In this document: positions 1 to 5,568 of the stretch, in pieces | Layout of the letters: every line of letters begins with the position of its first letter | Position numbering within the stretch: position 1 is the first letter of the stretch | Assembly: GCA_018812385.1 (NCBI GenBank) | Contig: JAHJDU010000270.1 | Coordinates: 1-7,025, forward strand | Length of the DNA: 7,025 bases | Reading direction: 5' to 3' | Source: Pseudomonadota bacterium | Lineage (GTDB): Bacteria; Desulfobacterota; Desulfobacteria; Desulfobacterales; Desulfobacteraceae | The notes under the pieces: generated by a model | The model's database searches: none | What the model was told of the DNA's origin: nothing | The model's input: only the letters and a program-made list of their open reading frames with translations | Program-made: the position numbers and the translations under genes

Positions 1-170
1 GACCAAGATTTTTTAGAAAAATCAGTAAAATTAAAGGTTTTGATATCCCTGTGATTGTCATCAGCGGCCTTACAGGCATAAAATATTCAATTCCAAAAGC
101 TGCTGCTTCCTTTGGAAAACCTTTTGATCCTAAAGAGGTTTTAACCAAGGTTGCGGAACTGTTAAAATGA
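1..170 (+). CDS. Response regulator receiver domain, C-terminal fragment (5' end outside window)
   Basis: The frame starting at base 3 is open from the left edge and ends at TGA 168-170, giving 55 visible residues. They match the last third of a receiver (CheY-like) domain: a hydrophobic beta-4 strand ending in the switch serine (IPVIVISG), then beta-5 with the conserved lysine in the motif ASFGKPFD, then a final amphipathic helix. The phospho-acceptor aspartate and the acidic pair would lie upstream, outside the window. The protein stops straight after the receiver fold, so nothing follows it as an output domain; an N-terminal partner domain cannot be excluded. Only 18 residues separate the switch serine from the lysine, slightly fewer than in the other receivers here. 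The membrane histidine kinase begins 12 to 27 bases downstream, so the two are probably co-transcribed and may be partners. Confidence 0.85.
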   Translation, partial: PRFFRKISKIKGFDIPVIVISGLTGIKYSIPKAAASFGKPFDPKEVLTKVAELLK

Positions 171-197
171 CAAAAAAGAAAAATGGGATCAGGTGTA

Positions 198-2480
198 ATG
201 TTTAAATCTTTCATAAAAATAGAGACTCTCGCATTAAAGCTTATGATTTTTGTTGGGATCGTGCTTTTTGCAAGCATTTTTATCTGGTCCTACTTTACCA
301 CTATATTCCAGGAAAAAACCCTGATTAATAAAAAGATATCTGAGGTTGATAAATTTTGTAACAGTGTTTTGAGTCTTACCTGGTTTGCAATGTTACATAA
401 TCCAAATAAGGATATGCAGGAAATTTTAAAAAGCATGTCAGATTACAATGAAATTGAATCCATAAGAATTTTTAATTGTCAGGGGCAGATTAAATTTTCA
501 AATACTGCCATGGAACTTGGTTCTATGGTTGAAAAAACAGATGTGGCCTGTAAAACCTGTCATTCAACAGATACTCCGGTAATCAGAAACGATATTCGCG
601 ACAGGGTCAGAATATTTGAATCAGATCAGGATGAACTTTTGCTGGGTATTATGAACCCCATATTGAACGAGCCCTCCTGCTCAACTTCTCAATGTCATTA
701 TCATCCCAAGGAAATAAAAAAGCTTGGCGCCCTTGATGTTGTTGTTTCTTTAAAAGATGTAAAGGCTGAAATCAGTTTTACAAAAAAAATGTCCGTCTGG
801 ACAGCCATTTATCTTTTTATAATCCTGGCAATAACTATCAGCTTTAGTATTTTTCGACTTGTAACCGATCCCATCAAAAACTTAATAAAAGAAACAGATC
901 TTATCGGAAAAGGAAGTTATAAAAACAAGATAAAAAATGTGGTCCAGAGGGATGAAATCGGGAAGTTATCTCTTGCCATTCTGGTTATGGGGGAAAAAAT
1001 AAAGAACAAACAAGATGAACTTAATAAGCAAAAAAGCAGATACCAGAATCTCTTTGATCAGGTTCCCTGTACCATTACCGTTCAGAATAGAGATTACGAA
1101 CTGATTGAGTTTAATAAGGAATTTTCAAAAAAATTCAATCCTGAATATGGTGACCACTGCTATTTTGCCTATAAAAATCTGATCAACAAATGCAATGACT
1201 GTCCCGTTGAAAGAACATTTATTGACGGCAATTCCCATTTCAGTGAAGAGTCCGGAATAAACAAGGACGGAACTATTGCTCACTGGTTTGTGAAAACTGC
1301 ACCGTTAAAAGATGACCAGGGTAATATCATAGCTGCCATGGAAATGAGCATTGATATTTCCCAAAGAAAAAAACTTGAAGAGATCGTCAAAGAGTCGGAA
1401 CGAAAATACCAGGCAATTTTTGAGAGCATTCCCAATCCAGTGTTTATTCTGAATATTGATACTTATAAAATCCTGACCTGTAACAACAGTGCCCTGAAAG
1501 TGTATGGCTTTAAAAAGGATGAGTTGAAAAACAAGCCTTTTTCTCTTCTTTTCCCAGAACCAGAGGAATTTGAAAAATTTAAGCAAAATTTTGATAATCC
1601 GCTTCATGAACGATTAATAAATCATAAGAAAAACCTGGAGAGTATCTATGTAAATATCTGGGTCAGCCCTGCTGAGTTTACAGAACAAAAAGTGCTGCTT
1701 GTTACAGTGGTTGATATAACCCTATCCGTTGAAACAGAACATCAGTTAATTCAGGCCGGTAAAATGGCGATACTGGGAGAAATGGCAACAGGAGTTGCAC
1801 ATGAACTTAACCAGCCATTATCAGTGATTAAAACTGCTTCAAGTTTCATATCCAGGAAAATAAGTAGAAATGAAAAAATTGATCAAGATATTTTAAACAC
1901 ACTCTCCCAGGAAATCGAAATTCATGTGGACCGGGCCTCAAAGATTACCAACCACATGCGTTTGTTTGGTCGTAAATCAACGCTTTCAAAGGAAGCTGTC
2001 AATATAAATGAAACCATTAAAAGAGCTTTTGATATTTGCAGCCAGCAATTAAAATTGCGAGAGATTGAGGTTAAATGGGAACTTGATGAAAACCTTCCCG
2101 AAATAATCGCTGACCCGGCTCGGCTGGAACAGGTTTTCATCAATCTTATCATGAATGCCAGAGATTCCATCGAAGCCAGGTTTGAAAACAAAGCAGATAA
2201 AAATGATAAAACAAAACGGCTCACCATTGCAACTTCATTAAGCAAGGGTGCTGTTATTGTTAGAATATCAGACACTGGAACGGGAATTTCAAAAGCAGAT
2301 ATGAATAAAATTTTTGAACCCTTTTTCACGACAAAAAAAGTGGGAAAGGGAACCGGCCTGGGATTATCCATAAGTTATGGAATCCTGAAGGAGTCTGGTG
2401 CCGATATCTGTGTCACGAATAATCCTGAAGGTGGTGTTACCTTTACCATTAGTTTTTACAAAAACCTGAGGGAGTATTAA
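198..2480 (+). CDS. Membrane sensor histidine kinase with periplasmic di-haem-type domain, HAMP and two PAS domains
   Basis: A 760-residue hybrid-free sensor kinase. The N-terminus is basic, then TM1 (about 15-36), a periplasmic region (about 37-198), TM2 (about 199-219), HAMP (about 219-270), PAS1 (about 282-390), PAS2 (about 400-510), DHp helix pair (about 517-595) and ATPase domain to the end. The periplasmic part holds CKTCH (C118, C121, H122), a standard c-type haem site, and CSTSQCH (C161, C166, H167), a CX4CH variant, so covalent haem and redox or gas sensing are likely. PAS1 carries C321, C332 and C335 in a C-X10-C-X2-C-P-V motif. The kinase core is canonical: phospho-acceptor H535 in GVAHELNQPL, N-box N649/N653, G1 box DTGTG, F-box FEPFFTTK and G2 GKGTGLGL. 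I chose ATG 198 because AGGTG lies just before it; ATG 183, five codons earlier, has no ribosome site but is possible. The stop abuts the next ATG. The domain assignment is sure; the ligand is inferred. Confidence 0.93.
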   Translation: MFKSFIKIETLALKLMIFVGIVLFASIFIWSYFTTIFQEKTLINKKISEVDKFCNSVLSLTWFAMLHNPNKDMQEILKSMSDYNEIESIRIFNCQGQIKFSNTAMELGSMVEKTDVACKTCHSTDTPVIRNDIRDRVRIFESDQDELLLGIMNPILNEPSCSTSQCHYHPKEIKKLGALDVVVSLKDVKAEISFTKKMSVWTAIYLFIILAITISFSIFRLVTDPIKNLIKETDLIGKGSYKNKIKNVVQRDEIGKLSLAILVMGEKIKNKQDELNKQKSRYQNLFDQVPCTITVQNRDYELIEFNKEFSKKFNPEYGDHCYFAYKNLINKCNDCPVERTFIDGNSHFSEESGINKDGTIAHWFVKTAPLKDDQGNIIAAMEMSIDISQRKKLEEIVKESERKYQAIFESIPNPVFILNIDTYKILTCNNSALKVYGFKKDELKNKPFSLLFPEPEEFEKFKQNFDNPLHERLINHKKNLESIYVNIWVSPAEFTEQKVLLVTVVDITLSVETEHQLIQAGKMAILGEMATGVAHELNQPLSVIKTASSFISRKISRNEKIDQDILNTLSQEIEIHVDRASKITNHMRLFGRKSTLSKEAVNINETIKRAFDICSQQLKLREIEVKWELDENLPEIIADPARLEQVFINLIMNARDSIEARFENKADKNDKTKRLTIATSLSKGAVIVRISDTGTGISKADMNKIFEPFFTTKKVGKGTGLGLSISYGILKESGADICVTNNPEGGVTFTISFYKNLREY
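2468..2474 (+). promoter_or_regulatory. Ribosome binding site for the receiver gene at 2481, inside the kinase 3' end
   Basis: GAGGGAG sits six bases before ATG 2481 and lies within the last codons of the upstream kinase. The kinase stop (TAA 2478-2480) is directly followed by the ATG, an arrangement typical of translational coupling. It supports ATG 2481 as the start over the internal ATG at 2496. Confidence 0.7.
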
Positions 2481-2939
2481 ATGAATAGCAAGGCTATGGA
2501 AAACAACAAAATACTTCTTGTCGACGATGAAGAGGGGATTCGCAAAGTTTTGAAAATCACCCTTGAATCATCCGGGTATGATGTATGCCTTGCTTCTGAC
2601 GGTGAGACAGGGCTTAAAATCTTTATAGAAAAAAATCCCTGTATAGTCATAACAGACATTAAAATGCCTGGTATTGATGGTATTGAGGTTCTAAAGAGAA
2701 TTAAAAACCTGAATCCTGAAACAGAGGTTATTATGATAACCGGTCATGGCGACATGAATCTGGTAGTTAAAAGCCTTCAACATGAAGCAGCAGATTTCAT
2801 AACCAAACCCATTGATATCGGGGATCTTGAATCAGCAATAAAAAGAGCACAGGAGCGTATCTCCATAACCCGGAATATAAACAGCTATATGGATGATCTG
2901 GAAAGTCTTGTAAAGGAAAAAGACAAAAAAAATAAATGA
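2481..2939 (+). CDS. Response regulator receiver, probably the N-terminal half of a frameshifted receiver-histidine kinase
   Basis: Encodes 152 residues. Residues 10-125 are a complete receiver: acidic pair D15/D16 (LLVDDEEGIRKVL), phospho-acceptor D59 (VITDIKMPG), switch T87 (IMITGHGD) and K109 (FITKPID). All phosphorylation residues are present. It continues into a charged helical linker (about 126-152, DLESLVKEKDKK) and stops at TGA 2937-2939 just after an A8 tract. The receiver-kinase at 5569 has the same linker (DLEKLVKEKTQKLAESEK) but reads on. Removing one A here gives DKKINESEKLVTIGQ, matching that paralogue across the junction and joining the kinase ORF at 2953. The REC parts of the two genes are clearly paralogous (LLVDDEEGIRKVL and TEVIMITGHGD are identical in both). 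As it stands it is a stand-alone receiver with a dangling coiled linker. Start supported by GAGGGAG. Confidence 0.88.
   Translation: MNSKAMENNKILLVDDEEGIRKVLKITLESSGYDVCLASDGETGLKIFIEKNPCIVITDIKMPGIDGIEVLKRIKNLNPETEVIMITGHGDMNLVVKSLQHEAADFITKPIDIGDLESAIKRAQERISITRNINSYMDDLESLVKEKDKKNK
2925..2932 (+). other. A8 homopolymer at a receiver/kinase frame junction (candidate frameshift or slippage site)
   Basis: Eight consecutive A bases follow GAC in the linker of the receiver. In the sequence as given the frame reads D-K-K-N-K-stop. With one A fewer it reads D-K-K-I-N-E-S-E-K and runs without a stop into the kinase core ending at 3636, for a 384-residue fusion. The junction then aligns with the intact paralogue at 5569 (K-T-Q-K-L-A-E-S-E-K). 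Adding an A instead gives an immediate TAA. A sequencing or assembly indel, a genuine mutation, and transcriptional slippage on the A-tract all fit; the sequence alone does not decide between them. Confidence 0.75.
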
Positions 2940-2952
2940 ATCTGAAAAACTT

Positions 2953-3636
2953 GTGACAATCGGCCAGACAATTGCCGGCATGTCCCATGCCATTAAAAAT
3001 ATTGCAGGAGGTCTTAAGGGAAGTTCTTTTGTTCTGGAACAGGGAATCGAGCTTGAAAATCGTGAATATTTAAAACAGGGCTGGGAAATGATGAAAGGGA
3101 ATATAAATAAAATTACCAAACTCTCCCTGGATCTTTTAAACTATGCCAAAACAACAAAACTGGATTTCAAACTGGAAAATCCCAATAAACCGGTAAGAGA
3201 GGTGATGCAGCTGATGAACCACAGGGCAAAAGAAGAAAATATCATTTTTAAACTTTTGCCCTGTATGGAAAAAAGACTGGTTTTCATGGACTGTGATGCG
3301 ATACACAATTGCATTTTAAATCTTGTAGTCAATGCCTTTGATTCTTTTAATAAAATTGCGAATCCCGATCAGATCAAAAACGTAAATATTATTGTTGAAA
3401 GAGAGAATAACAATATTGTGTACAAGATCCAGGATAATGGCTGCGGCATTAACGACACCATAAAAAAATCTATTTTAAAAGACTTTATTACCACCAAGGG
3501 GATGAACGGAACCGGTTTCGGTTTAATGACTACCAAGAAAATAATAGAAGAACATGATGGGGAAATAAGCTTTAAGGCTGAAGAAGGGAAAGGCTCCCTG
3601 TTTGTTGTTAAAATCCCATTAAGGAGCAAAGTCTAA
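2953..3636 (+). CDS. Histidine kinase core (DHp + ATPase), probably C-terminal half of the frameshifted receiver-kinase
   Basis: Encodes 227 residues from GTG 2953, the only plausible start codon between the frame opening (2914) and ATG 2980; no Shine-Dalgarno sequence precedes it. The DHp region covers about 1-70 with the box GMSHAIKNIAGGLKG (H12). Alanine stands where HisKA kinases have glutamate after the histidine, and the SHxxK...GLxG pattern is shared with the kinase at 5569. The ATPase domain follows (about 80-225): N-box NLVVNAFDS (N123, N127), G1 DNGCGI (D161), F-box-like DFITTKG, and G2 GTGFGLM. There is no TM segment and no PAS, so it is cytosolic. Using GTG would cut the start of DHp helix 1, which in the fused reading continues from the receiver linker. 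I therefore think the real product is REC-DHp-CA and this ORF is its out-of-frame tail. Whether it is translated alone by reinitiation 13 bases after the receiver stop is open. Confidence 0.85.
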   Translation: MTIGQTIAGMSHAIKNIAGGLKGSSFVLEQGIELENREYLKQGWEMMKGNINKITKLSLDLLNYAKTTKLDFKLENPNKPVREVMQLMNHRAKEENIIFKLLPCMEKRLVFMDCDAIHNCILNLVVNAFDSFNKIANPDQIKNVNIIVERENNNIVYKIQDNGCGINDTIKKSILKDFITTKGMNGTGFGLMTTKKIIEEHDGEISFKAEEGKGSLFVVKIPLRSKV

Positions 3637-3655
3637 GAAAGGGGCTTTTAAACTC

Positions 3656-4192
3656 ATGGAAAAAATTTTTCTTTATAAAAACGGTGTTATTAAAAAAAAA
3701 GGTAAAAAACTCACCATCTCCGTTCTGAAAATATTAGGAAACTATATTGAAATTGATGAAAGTTTTACCTTAAGTTCCTTTTTTATGATGGTCAACCAGT
3801 ATCCGGATCTGAAAAACATAAGCGAAATATTGGAACCGCTAATTGAAATTGTTTTAAAAAATTGCAGTTCAGAATTTAAAAACAAAGAATTAGAATCATT
3901 GCTATTTTATAAAACGATTGAAATAGAAGGATTTCCAGGAAGTCCACGCTTGAATTTTTATACCAGCTTGAAAGGAGTATCCAACAAAAAGATGATCGAT
4001 TTAAAGTTTTTCCATTTGGAAGATTTATTGAATCACAAATTAAAACTCGGGAAATTAAAACATGTTGTTTTTGGAGATAAGGAGGATGTTTTCCAGTATG
4101 AGACCTTTTACACTCTTTTTGAACTTGTGGAAGGCATTGCCTGGGAACTTTCTTTTAATTTTAACCCGTTAGAATGTTCAATAAGGAGGTAA
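3656..4192 (+). CDS. Uncharacterised 178-residue soluble protein
   Basis: I do not recognise a named family. The start is very basic (MEKIFLYKNGVIKKKGKK), followed by a mostly helical stretch (about 37-85, with SFFMMVNQYPDLKNISEILE). A glycine/proline turn comes next (EIEGFPGSPRLNFYTSLKGV, 89-108), then a mixed region (KLKHVVFGDKEDVFQYETF, 133-151) and a tail rich in aromatic and acidic residues ending ELSFNFNPLECSIRR. It has no signal peptide, membrane segment, HTH or nucleotide-binding motif; only C70 and C174 are cysteines. Translation probably starts at ATG 3656; AAGGGG at 3639-3644 is a ribosome site with rather long spacing (11). It begins 19 bases after the kinase stop, and its 3' end contains the ribosome site of the UspA gene two bases away, so its translation is likely coupled to UspA. 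I have an unverified impression of similar proteins beside Usp genes in sulphate reducers. A role as partner or output of the phosphorelay is inferred from position only. Confidence 0.8.
   Translation: MEKIFLYKNGVIKKKGKKLTISVLKILGNYIEIDESFTLSSFFMMVNQYPDLKNISEILEPLIEIVLKNCSSEFKNKELESLLFYKTIEIEGFPGSPRLNFYTSLKGVSNKKMIDLKFFHLEDLLNHKLKLGKLKHVVFGDKEDVFQYETFYTLFELVEGIAWELSFNFNPLECSIRR
4183..4190 (+). promoter_or_regulatory. Strong ribosome binding site deciding the UspA start
   Basis: AAGGAGGT, a full match to the anti-Shine-Dalgarno sequence, lies four bases before ATG 4195 and overlaps the last codons of the upstream gene (stop 4190-4192). It rules against the in-frame ATG at 4174, which has no such site. 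It is the best ribosome site in the window, suggesting the UspA protein is made in larger amount than its neighbours. Confidence 0.85.
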
Positions 4193-4194
4193 TC

Positions 4195-5109
4195 ATGTTT
4201 AAAAAAATACTTTTTGCCACAACAGCTTCTCCGGCCTGTGATGCGGCTGCTAAAATCGCTTTTGAACTTGCCGAGAAATACAAATCGGAATTGATCCTTT
4301 ATCATGTATTTGGTGTTCCTTCCCATGGAAGCGGTTTCTCTATAACTGATTATCTGACAGGAGAAAAAGATGATGCAGGGCCCGACTATGTTGAGTGGGT
4401 CAAGGATGAGATGAAAAACACCTATGCAACACTCATTGAGAAGCATGGAGAACCAAGGTTTGAAATTCTTGCAGGGATTCCTTCAACAGAGATTCTAAGA
4501 TTTGCCAGGAAAGAGGATATTGACTGCATCATAATGGGCTCCCACACAAGAGCCGATGAAACCGGGGCGGCAAGATTCAGGGGTATCGTGGGGACTACAA
4601 TGCAGAAAGTAGCCCAAAGAGCCAGGTGCCCGGTCCTTATCATCAGCAGACCATGTGCAACCTGTTTCTGGTATTTTAATAAAATTATTTTTGGAACTGA
4701 TTTTTCAAAGGCCTCCATGTCTGCATTTAAATTCGCCTTTAAAATGGCAGAATCTATTGGATGCAAGCTTTATCTTTTCCATGCCCTTGATATTGATACG
4801 TCCCAGGCTGGCGTTTCACCCGGACAAAAATCAATAGAGGATAAGATAACGGCTGCAAGAGCAAGACTTGAAAAAGAGTATGTTTCTCAAATGAATGATT
4901 TTGATAATTATGAGATTTCCATATGGGAAGGCGTTCCCTATGTGGAACTGCTAAAATTCGCAAGGGAAACCAGTGGTGATCTGATTGTCATGGCCCATCA
5001 TACAAGGGATATTGATCCTGACGAAGCACTTCTTGGAACAACGGTTGAACAAGTGGTTTTAAGATCAGCCTGTCCTGTTGCCAGTGTGAACAGACCGGAC
5101 AGATTGTAA
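4195..5109 (+). CDS. Tandem-domain universal stress protein (UspA family)
   Basis: Encodes 304 residues, two Usp alpha/beta domains in tandem (about 1-150 and 162-298), the usual size of double-Usp proteins. Each domain shows the family pattern: beta-1 (KKILFATT; KIIFGTDFS), a helix with alternating Ala/Phe, beta-2 with a histidine (LILYHVFG; LYLFHALD), E-x-L-x-F-A before beta-4 (TEILRFAR; VELLKFAR), beta-4 (CIIMGSHTR; LIVMAHHTR), then G-T-T and the terminal CPV strand (RCPVLII; ACPVASV). The ATP-type motif G-2x-G-9x-G-S/T is only partly kept: both domains have the final GTT, the first has MGSH but no second glycine, and the second has MAHH. Nucleotide binding is thus uncertain, weaker in domain two. 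A CATC pair (C154, C157) sits in the interdomain linker. Cytosolic. Usp proteins are generally stress-induced and may bind ATP or partner proteins; the placement among kinases suggests a role in, or control by, this signalling system. Confidence 0.92.
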   Translation: MFKKILFATTASPACDAAAKIAFELAEKYKSELILYHVFGVPSHGSGFSITDYLTGEKDDAGPDYVEWVKDEMKNTYATLIEKHGEPRFEILAGIPSTEILRFARKEDIDCIIMGSHTRADETGAARFRGIVGTTMQKVAQRARCPVLIISRPCATCFWYFNKIIFGTDFSKASMSAFKFAFKMAESIGCKLYLFHALDIDTSQAGVSPGQKSIEDKITAARARLEKEYVSQMNDFDNYEISIWEGVPYVELLKFARETSGDLIVMAHHTRDIDPDEALLGTTVEQVVLRSACPVASVNRPDRL

Positions 5110-5120
5110 ATTTAAAAAAA

Positions 5121-5549
5121 ATGTCCCGGGAAAAATGCAGACATAAGATTCTCATCATGGACGATGAGATTCAAATGAGATTTTATCTCATGAGTCTTGT
5201 CAAATCACTGGGGTTTGATCCTGTATTGGCAAAAGATGGTGTGCAGGGGCTTGATACCTTAACCAGAATCAAGCCCGCCGCCATTATTCTGGATATCATG
5301 ATGCCCCAGAAAGGGGGAACTCTAGTCTACCAGGAACTTGTAACTCATCCTGAATTTAAAATCATACCCATTATTTTCTTTTCAGGGGTTGATCGCAAAG
5401 CATTTTTTCACCATATAAAAATGTTGAATATTAATCTTGAACACGATATCCCTGAACCGGCAATTTTTGTTGCAAAAGATGCCGATTCTGAATATCTTAA
5501 AGCGGTTATTAAAAAATGTGTATTGGGAAATGGTCTTGAATCAGAATAA
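5121..5549 (+). CDS. Divergent single-domain response regulator (receiver only)
   Basis: Encodes 142 residues, essentially one receiver domain. Seen: acidic pair D14/D15 (ILIMDDEIQMR), phospho-acceptor D58 (AIILDIMMPQKGG), switch S88 (PIIFFSGVD) and lysine K119 (AIFVAKDAD). All catalytic residues are there, but K119 is followed by Asp in place of the near-universal Pro. The segment between S88 and K119 is 31 residues against 22 in the other two complete receivers, so alpha-4 and the following loop are enlarged (FFHHIKMLNINLEHDIPEPA). That surface is the usual output face of receivers, so its partner is probably specific. There is no output domain. It starts 11 bases after the UspA stop; the leader is AT-only with no Shine-Dalgarno sequence, so coupling to UspA translation is plausible. 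A later ATG (codon 13) would remove beta-1 and is unlikely. Likely a phosphoryl shuttle or a CheY-like effector. Confidence 0.88.
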   Translation: MSREKCRHKILIMDDEIQMRFYLMSLVKSLGFDPVLAKDGVQGLDTLTRIKPAAIILDIMMPQKGGTLVYQELVTHPEFKIIPIIFFSGVDRKAFFHHIKMLNINLEHDIPEPAIFVAKDADSEYLKAVIKKCVLGNGLESE

Positions 5550-5555
5550 TTGAAT

Positions 5556-5560
5556 AGGGA
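5556..5560 (+). promoter_or_regulatory. Ribosome binding site for the receiver-PAS-kinase gene
   Basis: AGGGA lies eight bases before ATG 5569, in the 19-base gap after the preceding receiver gene. It supports ATG 5569 as the start; the encoded protein begins directly with beta-1 of the receiver (AKVLLVDDEE), as expected. Confidence 0.6.
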
Positions 5561-5568
5561 CAACCATT

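Noticed and set aside
1922..2371. 149-codon open frame on the minus strand opposite the kinase ATPase domain
   Set aside because: It lies wholly inside a gene with clear kinase motifs on the + strand, has no recognisable domain, and its composition is what a complementary-strand shadow gives.
2361..2385. Imperfect inverted repeat (GGATT..CCAT / ATGG AATCC)
   Set aside because: It falls within the G2-box coding sequence of the membrane kinase, is short with a bulge, and has no T-tract after it, so it is most likely chance.
3637..3655. Possible promoter or terminator in the gap between kinase and unknown gene
   Set aside because: Only 19 bases with no hairpin and no recognisable -35/-10 pair; it fits a simple operon spacer.
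4174..4194. Upstream in-frame ATG for the UspA gene adding seven codons and overlapping the previous gene
   Set aside because: No Shine-Dalgarno sequence precedes it, while ATG 4195 has a perfect AAGGAGGT at four bases and begins exactly at beta-1 of the Usp fold.
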